Shown: piece after piece, positions 32,792-40,556 of the stretch
Position numbering within the stretch: the stretch's first letter is position 1
Layout of the letters: each line of letters begins with the position of its first letter
From: Parazoarcus communis SWub3 = DSM 12120
GTDB taxonomy: Bacteria > Pseudomonadota > Gammaproteobacteria > Burkholderiales > Rhodocyclaceae
Length of the DNA stretch: 46,845 nt
Assembly (NCBI RefSeq): GCF_003226565.1
Contig: NZ_QKOE01000005.1
Location: 1 to 46,845 of the forward strand
Direction: 5' to 3'
The notes under the pieces: generated by a model
Told to the model about the DNA's origin: nothing
Databases searched by the model: none
Seen by the model: only the letters and a program-made list of their open reading frames with translations
Program-made: the position numbers and the translations under genes

Positions 32792-33760
32792 ATGAATCCC
32801 CGTATTGCACTCGTTCTCAAACTGGCTGCGCTGGTCGGGCTGATCGTGTTTCCGTCCTTCGGCTCGAGCTTCTACACCGAGATGGTGGCAAAGATGCTGA
32901 TCCTGGGCATCTTTGCGATGAGCCTGGATCTGCTGGTGGGCTTTACCGGGCTGGTCAGCCTGGGTCACGCGGCCTACTTTGGCATTGCCGCCTACACGGT
33001 GGCCTTGCTGACACCCAAGTACGATCCGGCCAATTTCTGGATCGCACTGCCGGCGGCCGTGCTGGCCGCGGCGGCGGCGGCCTTTGTCATCGGCCTGTTC
33101 GTGCTGCGCACCAAGGGCATCTATTTCATCATGGTGACGCTGGCCTTTGCCCAGATGGTGTATTTCATCTTTCATGACACCGCGCTGGGGGGCGGCTCGG
33201 ACGGCATCTATGTGAACTTCAAGCCCGACGCCACCATCGCCGGCTGGCAGCCGTTCAACCTCGACGAGCCCTTGCAGCTGTATTACTTCGTGGTTGCGGC
33301 CCTGGTGGCGGTGTTCGTTTTCCTGACCCTGGTGCTGCGCTCGCCATTTGGCAAGGTGCTGGTCGGCATCCGCAGCAACGAGCACCGCATGCAGTCGCTG
33401 GGCTACGCCACCTTCCGCTACAAGCTGGCGGCGTTCACGCTGGCGGGCGGGCTGGCCGGTGTGGCGGGTTTTCTCTACGCCGTGCTGTTCGGCTTCGTGA
33501 CCCCGGAGTATCTGTCCTGGCACCAGTCGGGCAATGTGCTGATGATGGTCATCCTTGGCGGCATGGGCAACCTGGCCGGTGCGGTGATTGGCGCCTTTGC
33601 CTTCATCGGCCTGCAGGAGATGTTTGCCGACTGGACCAAGCATTGGCAGCTGCTGATGGGTGGCGTCATTGTCGCCGCGGTGCTGTTCATGCCGGGCGGT
33701 CTGTCAGCCCTGCCCGGGCGGGTATTGAAAAAGCTCAACCAGGAGAGCAAGCATGGCTGA
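32792..33760 (+). CDS. Branched-chain-type ABC permease, LivM-like
   Basis: A 322-residue inner-membrane permease with LILGIFAMSLDLLVGFTGLVSLGHAAYFG-type N-terminal helices (MSLDLLVGFTGLVSLGHAA), FVLRTKGIYFIMVTLAFAQM, and the EAA-like loop RSNEHRMQSLGYATFRYKLA. The C-terminal ILGGMGNLAGAVIGAF is typical. Its stop overlaps the start of the next ATPase gene by 8 bases. Confidence 0.93.
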   Translation: MNPRIALVLKLAALVGLIVFPSFGSSFYTEMVAKMLILGIFAMSLDLLVGFTGLVSLGHAAYFGIAAYTVALLTPKYDPANFWIALPAAVLAAAAAAFVIGLFVLRTKGIYFIMVTLAFAQMVYFIFHDTALGGGSDGIYVNFKPDATIAGWQPFNLDEPLQLYYFVVAALVAVFVFLTLVLRSPFGKVLVGIRSNEHRMQSLGYATFRYKLAAFTLAGGLAGVAGFLYAVLFGFVTPEYLSWHQSGNVLMMVILGGMGNLAGAVIGAFAFIGLQEMFADWTKHWQLLMGGVIVAAVLFMPGGLSALPGRVLKKLNQESKHG

Positions 33761-34559
33761 GGCCGATCTGCAGATTCGCGGCACGGCGTCTGCCGCACCG
33801 GCCGCACAGGGCGATGTCCTGCTCGTGGCCGACAAGCTGACCCGCCGGTTTGGCGGGCTGGCGGCCAATCAGGACGTCTGCCTGAGCCTCGAGCGCGGCA
33901 TGCTGCATGCCCTGCTCGGCCCCAATGGCGCCGGCAAGTCCACCTGCATCAACATGCTGTCGGGCGACCTGCCGCCGTCCGAAGGGCGCATTCTGCTGCG
34001 TGGCCAGGACGTCACCCGCCTGAGTGCGGCACAGCGTTCGAAGATCGGCATCGGCCGCAGCTATCAGCGCACCAACATCTTTCCCGGCTTTACCGTGCTG
34101 GAGAACTGCCGCCTGGCAGCGCAGTCGCGCAACCCCCGGCCGTGGAAGATCTTTACCGATGCACTCGGGCTGACCGACACCCTTGAGCGGGCGCGGGCGG
34201 CCATCGTCGAGGCCGGGCTGGCTGGCCGCGAGCAGCGTATCGCCGGCACCATGTCGCATGGCGAACAACGTCAGCTCGAGATCGCGATGGTGCTTGCCAC
34301 CGATGCCGAGGTGCTGTTGCTGGACGAACCGCTGGCCGGCATGGGCTCGGAGGAGTCGGCACAGATGGTCGAGTTGCTCAAGCGACTGAAGCAGAACCGC
34401 GCCATCCTGCTGGTCGAGCACGACATGGATGCAGTGTTCGCGGTGGCCGACACCATTACCGTGATGGTCAATGGCGTGGTGCTGGAGTCGGGTCCGCCCG
34501 AGCAGATCCGCAACAGCGCCGACGTACAGACCGCTTATCTGGGAGATGGCCATGTCTAA
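33753..34559 (+). CDS. ABC ATPase, LivG-like
   Basis: A 268-residue ATPase with Walker A GPNGAGKST (about 55-63), a signature of the LivG form (MSHGEQRQLEIA) and Walker B VLLLDEPLAGM; EHDMDAVFAVADTITVM carries the switch His. It has an N-terminal extension of about 20 residues rich in Ala before LVADKLTRRFGG. Overlaps its neighbours by 8 bases on each side, so translation of the transporter genes is coupled. Confidence 0.93.
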   Translation: MAEADLQIRGTASAAPAAQGDVLLVADKLTRRFGGLAANQDVCLSLERGMLHALLGPNGAGKSTCINMLSGDLPPSEGRILLRGQDVTRLSAAQRSKIGIGRSYQRTNIFPGFTVLENCRLAAQSRNPRPWKIFTDALGLTDTLERARAAIVEAGLAGREQRIAGTMSHGEQRQLEIAMVLATDAEVLLLDEPLAGMGSEESAQMVELLKRLKQNRAILLVEHDMDAVFAVADTITVMVNGVVLESGPPEQIRNSADVQTAYLGDGHV

Positions 34560-35265
34560 TGTCCTGCTCGAAGCCCGGGAGCTTCATACCTACTACGGGT
34601 CCAGCCATATCCTGCATGGTGTGGATTTCTGCATCCACAAGGGTGAAACCCTGGGGCTGATGGGCCGCAACGGCATGGGCAAGACCACGCTGATCCGCTC
34701 CATGCTGGGTCTGGTCAAGCCGCGTCATGGCACGGTCAGTGTGCGTGGCGATGTGATGACGGGTGGGCCGACCCACCGTATCGCACGTCAGGGCATCGCT
34801 TACGTCCCTGAAGGCCGTGGCATTTTTCCCAACCTGTCGGTGCGCGAGAACCTGCAGATGGCGGCGCGTGCCGGTGTCGACGGTCAGCGCGACTGGACCT
34901 TCGAGCGGGTGATGCAGACCTTCCCGCGGCTGGCCGAGCGCATCAACAATGGTGGCGGGCAACTGTCCGGCGGCGAGCAGCAGATGCTGACCATTGGTCG
35001 CGCGCTGATGACCAACCCCGACCTGCTGATCCTGGACGAGGCCACCGAAGGCCTGGCGCCCCTGATCGTGCGCGAGATCTGGCGGGTGATCCGCGAGATC
35101 CGCGACAGCGGCATTGCCACCGTGATTGTGGACAAGAACCACGCCGCGGTCACCTCGATCACCGACCGCTCGATGATCGTGGTCAAGGGGCAGGTGGTGT
35201 TTGACGGGGCCAGTACCGAGGTGCGCAACAATCCCGAACTCATCCAGAAGCATCTGGGGGTGTGA
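34552..35265 (+). CDS. ABC ATPase, LivF-like
   Basis: A 237-residue ATPase with Walker A GRNGMGKTT, signature LSGGEQQMLTIG and Walker B LLILDEATEGLAP. The start is the ATG at 34552, inside the last codons of the LivG-like gene. With the preceding four genes it forms a complete high-affinity importer, expected to take up benzoate or a related aromatic acid. Confidence 0.93.
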   Translation: MSNVLLEARELHTYYGSSHILHGVDFCIHKGETLGLMGRNGMGKTTLIRSMLGLVKPRHGTVSVRGDVMTGGPTHRIARQGIAYVPEGRGIFPNLSVRENLQMAARAGVDGQRDWTFERVMQTFPRLAERINNGGGQLSGGEQQMLTIGRALMTNPDLLILDEATEGLAPLIVREIWRVIREIRDSGIATVIVDKNHAAVTSITDRSMIVVKGQVVFDGASTEVRNNPELIQKHLGV

Positions 35266-35269
35266 GCGC

Positions 35270-35689
35270 ATGATCTACGAACGCGCCAAACGCATCCGCT
35301 TCGCCCACTGCGATCCGGCTGGCATTGTGTTTTACCCGCGCTATGTCGAGCTGTTCAACGAGGTGGTCGAAGACTGGTTTGCCGAAGGGCTGGGGGTGGA
35401 TTTCCATGCCCTGCACGAGGAACACCGTCTGGGCATTCCCACCGTGCGGCTCGAGGTGGAGTATCTCGCCCCCTCGCGTTACGGTGATCTTCTGCATTTT
35501 CGCCTGCGGGTGCGCGAGATCGGCAACGCCTCGCTCAAGCTCGAGATCGGTGCCTATGCCGGCGAGCAACTGCGCGTGCGCGGCCACCTGAAGGTGGTCA
35601 TGGCCTCGGCCGAGACCCTGCGGCCGGTGCCGATCTCGGACGATTTCTGGCGGCCACGGTTTGCCGCTTTCTTGAACGATGCGGGCTGA
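35270..35689 (+). CDS. 4HBT-type aromatic acyl-CoA thioesterase
   Basis: A 139-residue hotdog-fold thioesterase of the 4-hydroxybenzoyl-CoA thioesterase class. The catalytic Asp15 is in FAHCDPAGIVFYPRYVELFN, and RLEVEYLAPSRYGDLL is the dimer strand region. A benzoyl-CoA thioesterase in the box cluster of Azoarcus evansii has been described as a safety valve that frees CoA when aromatic CoA esters build up; this gene fits that role by family and position. The ATG at 35270 comes 4 bases after the LivF-like stop. Confidence 0.88.
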   Translation: MIYERAKRIRFAHCDPAGIVFYPRYVELFNEVVEDWFAEGLGVDFHALHEEHRLGIPTVRLEVEYLAPSRYGDLLHFRLRVREIGNASLKLEIGAYAGEQLRVRGHLKVVMASAETLRPVPISDDFWRPRFAAFLNDAG

Positions 35690-35726
35690 GTGCCCGCCGC
35701 TGCCGAACGAACAGGATCAATCGAAC

Positions 35727-36530
35727 ATGGATTACAGCCGCTATACCAGTCTGCAAGTCGTTCGCCACACCGGCGGCGTTGTCGAGGTGGTGATGGGCCG
35801 TGACGGCAAGCTGCCGGTCGCCGACCATGCCGGTCATGGTGAGCTGGCCGACATCTGGCGCGACCTGGACCGCGACCCCGAAGTGTCGGTGATCATCGTC
35901 CGTGGGCAGGCCAAGGGCTTTTCCGGTGGCGGCACGCTGGAGCTGGTCGGCGACATGGTCGAGGATTTCGAGCACCGTGCGCGGGTGTGGAAAGAGGCGC
36001 GTGACATCGTCTACAACATGATCAACTGCTCCAAGATCATCGTGTCGGCGATCAACGGTCCCGCCGTAGGGGGTGGCCTGGCCGTGGCGCTGATGGCCGA
36101 CATCTCCATCGCCGCCCGCGATGCACGCCTGATCGACGGTCACACCCGGCTCGGCGTCGCGGCCGGCGACCATGCGGCCATCATCTGGCCGCTGTTGTGC
36201 GGCATGGCCAAGGCCAAGCTGCACCTGCTGTTGTCCAGCGAGATCAGCGGCGAGGAGGCCGAGCGTATCGGTCTGGTGTCGATGGCGGTGGACGGTGAGG
36301 CGCTGATGCAGACGGCAATGGAGATCGCCGGCAAGCTGTCTGCCGGACCGCAGACTGCGTTGCGCTGGACCAAGCACAGCCTGAACAACTGGCTGCGTCA
36401 GGCCGGCCCCATCTTCGACAATTCGGTGGCACTGGAGATGCTGGGTTTTACCGGCCCGGAAGTGCGCGAGGGTCTGGCTGCGGTGCGTGAGCGGCGTAGC
36501 CCGGTGTTCCCTGCCGGCGCGCCGTTTTGA
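35727..36530 (+). CDS. Enoyl-CoA hydratase/isomerase family protein
   Basis: A 267-residue crotonase. SVIIVRGQAKGFSGGGTLEL and SAINGPAVGGGLAVALMADI form the oxyanion-hole region. The usual catalytic Glu pair is not obvious: the corresponding loops read RLIDGHTRLGVAAGDHAAI, with Asp residues instead. Its likely place is handling the 3,4-dehydroadipyl-CoA double bond (isomerisation or hydration) before the 3-hydroxyacyl-CoA dehydrogenase, but that is inferred from the operon. The ATG at 35727 is chosen because the frame upstream overlaps the thioesterase gene without family sequence. Confidence 0.85.
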   Translation: MDYSRYTSLQVVRHTGGVVEVVMGRDGKLPVADHAGHGELADIWRDLDRDPEVSVIIVRGQAKGFSGGGTLELVGDMVEDFEHRARVWKEARDIVYNMINCSKIIVSAINGPAVGGGLAVALMADISIAARDARLIDGHTRLGVAAGDHAAIIWPLLCGMAKAKLHLLLSSEISGEEAERIGLVSMAVDGEALMQTAMEIAGKLSAGPQTALRWTKHSLNNWLRQAGPIFDNSVALEMLGFTGPEVREGLAAVRERRSPVFPAGAPF

Positions 36531-36558
36531 ATCGGTGTTCTGAATTCGAGGAGACAGC

Positions 36559-37560
36559 ATGCGTGCATTGATCTGCCAGGCTTACGCCCCGCTCGACGCG
36601 CTGAAGGTCGGCGAGCTGCCCGAACCCGTCCCCGCGGCCGGCGAACTGAGCATCCGGGTGGAGGCGGCTGGCATCAACTTCTACGACACCCTGATCGTAC
36701 AGGGCAAGTATCAGGTCAAGCCCGCCCTGCCGTTTTCGCCGGGTGGCGAGGTGGCAGGCACGGTGGTGGCGGTGGGTGAGGGCGTGAGTCACGTCCGGCC
36801 CGGTGACCGGGTCTGCGCCTTTACCTCCTATGGGGGCTATGCCGAAGTCTGTCGCGCCCGCGCCGCGCAGACCTGGCCTTTGCCGGACGCAGTCGATTTT
36901 CGCGCCGCGGCGGCCGGGCTGGTGACGTATGGCACGGCCTGGTTCGGCCTGCATGATCGCGCCCGTATCCGCGCTGGTGACACGGTGCTGGTGCTGGGGG
37001 CTGCCGGCGGCGTGGGCCTGGCCGCGGTGCAGATTGCCAAGGCCGCGGGCGCACGTGTGATTGCTGCGGCCGGCAGCGCCGAACGTCTGGCCTTGTGCCG
37101 CGCGCACGGTGCCGACGTGCTGATCGACTACACCACGACCGACCTCAAGGATGCCGTCAAGGCCGCCACGGGCGGGAACGGGGCAGACATCGTGGTGGAT
37201 GTGGTCGGCGGTCCGTACACCGAAGCGGCACTGCGTGCTACCGCCTGGCGTGGCCGGGTGCTGGTGATCGGCTTTGCCGCGGGTGAGATTCCGCGCATTC
37301 CGGCCAACCTGCTGCTACTCAAGGGCTGCGAGCTGTCAGGCGTGTTCTGGGATGAGCTGATGCGGCGCGAGCCGGCTGAAGCGGCCCGACAGGTGGCCGA
37401 TGTGCTGGCGCACTTTGCCGATGGCCGCCTGCAACCCCCGGTCACCGCGGCCTGCGGGCTGGAGGGCGCGGTCGATGCAATGCGCAGTCTGGCTGCACGC
37501 AAGGTGGCTGGCAAGCTGATCGTGCTGCCACAGGCCGGTCAGGGCGATGACCGGTCCTGA
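36559..37560 (+). CDS. NADPH:quinone oxidoreductase family protein
   Basis: A 333-residue MDR-superfamily enzyme of the zeta-crystallin/quinone reductase branch: GROES-like N-terminal domain (AAGINFYDTLIVQGKYQ, PGGEVAGTVVAVGEG) and a Rossmann domain with VLGAAGGVGLAAVQIAKA. No zinc-binding Cys set is present, as expected for this branch. A GAGGAGACAGC ribosome site precedes the ATG. In the operon it could reduce an enoyl-CoA or a quinone-like side product; the substrate is unknown. Confidence 0.88.
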   Translation: MRALICQAYAPLDALKVGELPEPVPAAGELSIRVEAAGINFYDTLIVQGKYQVKPALPFSPGGEVAGTVVAVGEGVSHVRPGDRVCAFTSYGGYAEVCRARAAQTWPLPDAVDFRAAAAGLVTYGTAWFGLHDRARIRAGDTVLVLGAAGGVGLAAVQIAKAAGARVIAAAGSAERLALCRAHGADVLIDYTTTDLKDAVKAATGGNGADIVVDVVGGPYTEAALRATAWRGRVLVIGFAAGEIPRIPANLLLLKGCELSGVFWDELMRREPAEAARQVADVLAHFADGRLQPPVTAACGLEGAVDAMRSLAARKVAGKLIVLPQAGQGDDRS

Positions 37561-37670
37561 AGCGTACCCATGAGCACCAACCCATTACCCTGATCTCATC
37601 GATCCGGTGAGCATTCATCACAACAATTCCATTACCCAACGGGCACCCCCGCCCACAACGGAGAATCACC

Positions 37671-37838
37671 ATGGCTCAATATCAGTGCAGCGCCTGCTAC
37701 TTTCCCTATGACGAGGCTACCGGCCTGCCGGAAGAGGGCATTGCCGCCGGCACCCGATGGGAAGACGTCCCCGAGGATTTTGTCTGTCCGGAATGCGGTA
37801 CGCCCAAGTCGAACTGGATGGAGTATCAGGCCGGGTGA
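37671..37838 (+). CDS. Rubredoxin
   Basis: A 55-residue one-iron electron carrier. Cys6-X2-Cys9 (CSACYF) and Cys39-X2-Cys42 (CPECGT) form the Fe(Cys)4 site; GTRWEDVPEDFVCPECG is the classic rubredoxin signature. Starts at ATG 37671 with GGAG nine bases upstream and ends 41 bases before the PaaG-like gene. A soluble electron carrier inside the box operon could serve an oxygenase or one of the hemerythrins; which partner it has cannot be read from sequence. Confidence 0.95.
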   Translation: MAQYQCSACYFPYDEATGLPEEGIAAGTRWEDVPEDFVCPECGTPKSNWMEYQAG

Positions 37839-37879
37839 TCAGGCTCGCCTGGTCGCTCGCCGCTGAGGAGGATCCCGCG

Positions 37880-38686
37880 ATGAGTCACAACTTCGAAACC
37901 ATCCAGTATCGGGTCGAGCAGGGCGTGGCGCGGCTGACGCTGAATCGGCCTGAACGCCTCAACGCCTTCAATACCCGGATGCATGCGGAAATCCGCAGCG
38001 CCCTTCAGGCCGTCCGCAGTGGCCGCGAGGAGGGCTCGGTGCGGGTGCTGTTGCTGACCGGGGCCGGTCGAGGCTTTTGCGCCGGGCAGGATCTGTCCGA
38101 CCGCCAGGTGTCGGCCGACGGCGAGGCGCCTGATCTGGGGCGTTCGATCGAGGACAACTACAAGCCGCTGGTGCTGGCGCTGCGTGACCTGGCGCTGCCG
38201 GTCATTGCCGCGGTCAACGGCGTTGCGGCTGGGGCCGGGGCCAATCTGGCACTGGCCTGCGACATCGTGGTGGCGGCACGCTCGGCGAGTTTCATCCAGT
38301 CTTTTGCCAAGCTTGGCTTGGTGCCGGATACCGGAGGTTCGTGGATCCTGCCGCGTGCCCTGGGACCTGCACGGGCACTGGGCCTGGCGTTGCTGGGTGA
38401 CAAGCTGCCTGCCGAGCAGGCCGCGGCCTGGGGGCTGATCTGGCAGTGTGTGGATGATGAGTCGTTGATGGCAACCGCCGATGACATCGCTGCGCGACTG
38501 GCGGCAGGCCCCACGCTGGGCTTTGCACGGACCAAACAGGCCATCTGGTCGTCCTCGACCCGCGATTTCGAAGCTCAGCTCGATCTCGAGCGCGACTACA
38601 TGCGCGAGCTTGGCCGTTCGTCGGATTATCGCGAAGGGGTGGCGGCTTTCATGCAGAAGCGGCCACCGGCATTTACCGGGCGCTGA
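37880..38686 (+). CDS. paaG: PaaG-like enoyl-CoA isomerase
   Basis: A 268-residue crotonase closely resembling PaaG (ring-1,2-epoxyphenylacetyl-CoA isomerase): LLTGAGRGFCAGQDLSDR for the oxyanion hole, AAVNGVAAGAGANLALACDI, and FAKLGLVPDTGGSWILPRALG, where the Asp takes the place of the hydratase Glu. In the box route the same chemistry, moving the 3,4 double bond to the 2,3 position of dehydroadipyl-CoA, is needed, so an isomerase role is likely. PaaG symbol is by resemblance; no phenylacetate genes are in the window. GAGGAGG precedes the ATG by 8 bases. Confidence 0.85.
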   Translation: MSHNFETIQYRVEQGVARLTLNRPERLNAFNTRMHAEIRSALQAVRSGREEGSVRVLLLTGAGRGFCAGQDLSDRQVSADGEAPDLGRSIEDNYKPLVLALRDLALPVIAAVNGVAAGAGANLALACDIVVAARSASFIQSFAKLGLVPDTGGSWILPRALGPARALGLALLGDKLPAEQAAAWGLIWQCVDDESLMATADDIAARLAAGPTLGFARTKQAIWSSSTRDFEAQLDLERDYMRELGRSSDYREGVAAFMQKRPPAFTGR

Positions 38687-38764
38687 ACCCTTGCGGGGGC
38701 TGATGGACATCGTGCCCACCGCAGGTTTTCACCCAAGCAATCCCTATTCAATCAGGAGTCTGAC

Positions 38765-40279
38765 ATGGCAGCGCTTGCCACCACGATCAGGGTCGCAGTC
38801 ATCGGTGCGGGTGCCATGGGCAGCGGTATTGCCCATGTCGCTGCACGTGCCGGGCATGTGGTCTATCTGTATGACATGAATGCCGACGCGGTGGCGCGCG
38901 GCAAGGCCGGCATCGAGAAAGACCTGCGTTTCCTGGTGGGCAAGGGCAAGCTTGCCGAGGCGGATTGCATGGACACGCTCGAGCGGGTGCGGGCGACCAG
39001 CCGGATCGAGGATCTGGCCGATGCCGGCCTGCTGGTCGAGGCCATCGTCGAGAACCTGGAGATCAAGCAACAGCTGTTTGCCCAGCTCGAGGTCATGACT
39101 GCGCCCGAGGCCATCCTGGCGACCAATACCTCGTCGCTGTCGATCACCGCGATGGCGTCGACGCTGAAGCGGCCGCAGCGCCTGGCTGGGCTGCACTTCT
39201 TCAACCCGGCGCCGCGCATGGCGCTGGTGGAGATCGTTTCCGGTCTTGCCACCGACCCTGCGGTCGCGACCACGCTGTACGACACCGCCAAAGCCTGGGG
39301 CAAAGTCCCGGTGCGAGCCAGTTCGACGCCGGGTTTCATTGTCAATCGGGTGGCGCGTCCGTACTACGCGGAGGCCTTGCGGATACTGGCGGAGCGTGCC
39401 GCGACACCGGCTACGCTGGATGCGATCCTGCGCGAGAGCTGCAACTTTCCGATGGGGCCGTTCGAGCTGATGGATCTGATTGGGCATGATGTGAACTACG
39501 CTGTGACCCGTTCGGTGTTCGAAGCCTATTTCGGCGACAAGCGCTTCACCCCCAGCCTGATCCAGCAGGAGCTGGTGCTGGCAGGGCGGCTGGGGCGCAA
39601 GTCGGGGCAGGGCTTCTACGACTATCGCGAGGGCGCCGACCGTCCCCAGCCGGTGGTCGAGGCTGCTTGCGAGGGGGCTGACGAGGCGGTGGCGTGCGGG
39701 GAGCTTGGCATTGCCGTGCCCTTGCTCGCGCGCCTGGAGCAGGCCGGGGTGAAGCTGAAACGTACCGAAGGCCCGGGCGAGCTGCGCATTGGCAATGCCC
39801 GCCTGGCGCTATCCGACGGTCGCACCGCCACCCGGCGTGCAGCGGAGGAGGGGACGCCCAATCTGGTGCTGTTCGATCTTGCCCGTGACTATGCAAGCAC
39901 GCCACGACTGGCGCTGAGCCGTGCGGATCAATGTGGCGACGGCGCCTGGAATACGGTGGTCGGTACCTTGCAGAGGGCGGGGCTGGCGATCAGCCGGCTG
40001 GACGATGTGGCCGGGCTGCTCGCCTTGCGCACCGTGTGCATGCTGGCCAACGAGGCAGCCGATGGCGTGGCGCAGGGGATTGCTTCGGCACATGACATCG
40101 ATACCGCAATGCGCTACGGCACCAATTATCCCGAAGGGCCGCTGGCCTGGGCGGATCGCCTGGGGCCCGGCTTTGTCGTGCGGGTGCTGGGGCATCTGCG
40201 CGAGCATTATGGCGAGGAGCGCTACCGGGTTTCGCCACTGCTGCAACGTCATGCGCAGGCGGGGAAACCGCTGTTCTAG
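38765..40279 (+). CDS. paaH: 3-hydroxyacyl-CoA dehydrogenase (3-hydroxyadipyl-CoA type)
   Basis: A 504-residue enzyme that oxidises 3-hydroxyadipyl-CoA to 3-oxoadipyl-CoA with NAD. The Rossmann loop is AVIGAGAMGSGIAHVAARAG; LATNTSSLSITAMA, RLAGLHFFNPAPRM (catalytic His) and GFIVNRVARPYYAEAL follow. A second C-terminal dehydrogenase domain (about 410-495) makes it the long PaaH/PaaC form. It is the last gene of the rightward benzoate operon, and its TAG stop forms the left end of a 167-base palindrome. Confidence 0.92.
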   Translation: MAALATTIRVAVIGAGAMGSGIAHVAARAGHVVYLYDMNADAVARGKAGIEKDLRFLVGKGKLAEADCMDTLERVRATSRIEDLADAGLLVEAIVENLEIKQQLFAQLEVMTAPEAILATNTSSLSITAMASTLKRPQRLAGLHFFNPAPRMALVEIVSGLATDPAVATTLYDTAKAWGKVPVRASSTPGFIVNRVARPYYAEALRILAERAATPATLDAILRESCNFPMGPFELMDLIGHDVNYAVTRSVFEAYFGDKRFTPSLIQQELVLAGRLGRKSGQGFYDYREGADRPQPVVEAACEGADEAVACGELGIAVPLLARLEQAGVKLKRTEGPGELRIGNARLALSDGRTATRRAAEEGTPNLVLFDLARDYASTPRLALSRADQCGDGAWNTVVGTLQRAGLAISRLDDVAGLLALRTVCMLANEAADGVAQGIASAHDIDTAMRYGTNYPEGPLAWADRLGPGFVVRVLGHLREHYGEERYRVSPLLQRHAQAGKPLF

Positions 40280-40443
40280 GAGGTTGTCGGACTTGAGCGA
40301 TCGTAGCGAGCCGAGTGGGAAAACGAGGACAGATTCGGCCGTTTTTGAGGCGCATAGTCATTCTATGCAACGAGAAAACGGGCGGATATGGACCGTTTCT
40401 CCCGCTGGCTCAGTAGATCAGCCTCAAGTCCGGCAGCCTCCTA
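40277..40443. repeat. 167-base giant imperfect palindrome (MITE- or REP-like)
   Basis: The ends TAGGAGG-TTGTCGGACTTGAG (from 40277) and CTCAAGTCCGGCAGCCTCCTA (to 40443) are inverted copies with two mismatches in 21. Inner arms GAGCC.AGTGGGAAAACG / CGTTTCTCCCGCTGGCTC pair as well, CCGTTTT pairs with AAAACGG, and the tip is GCATAG-TCATT-CTATGC centred on 40360, the midpoint of the element. It has no coding capacity. It begins on the stop codon of the 3-hydroxyacyl-CoA dehydrogenase gene. No target duplication was found. It may be a non-autonomous mobile element, an interspersed repeat that also works as a terminator, or both. Confidence 0.7.
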
Positions 40444-40556
40444 TGCGAAGCGGATTGTTGCCTGTTGTGAACACTCATTTTTCATCACGGCAGGCGTGAT
40501 GCCGCCCGTTTAAACTCTTCGAATCGACCGAGACCACCGCAGCAAGGATCGCCAAG

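Noticed and set aside
30218-33643. Minus-strand frames of 497 and 441 codons over the importer genes
   Set aside because: Gln/His/Arg-rich antisense translations of LivK-, LivH- and LivM-like genes.
40277-40443. CRISPR or insertion sequence with transposase
   Set aside because: A single symmetrical unit with no spacers, no coding frame and no visible target duplication.
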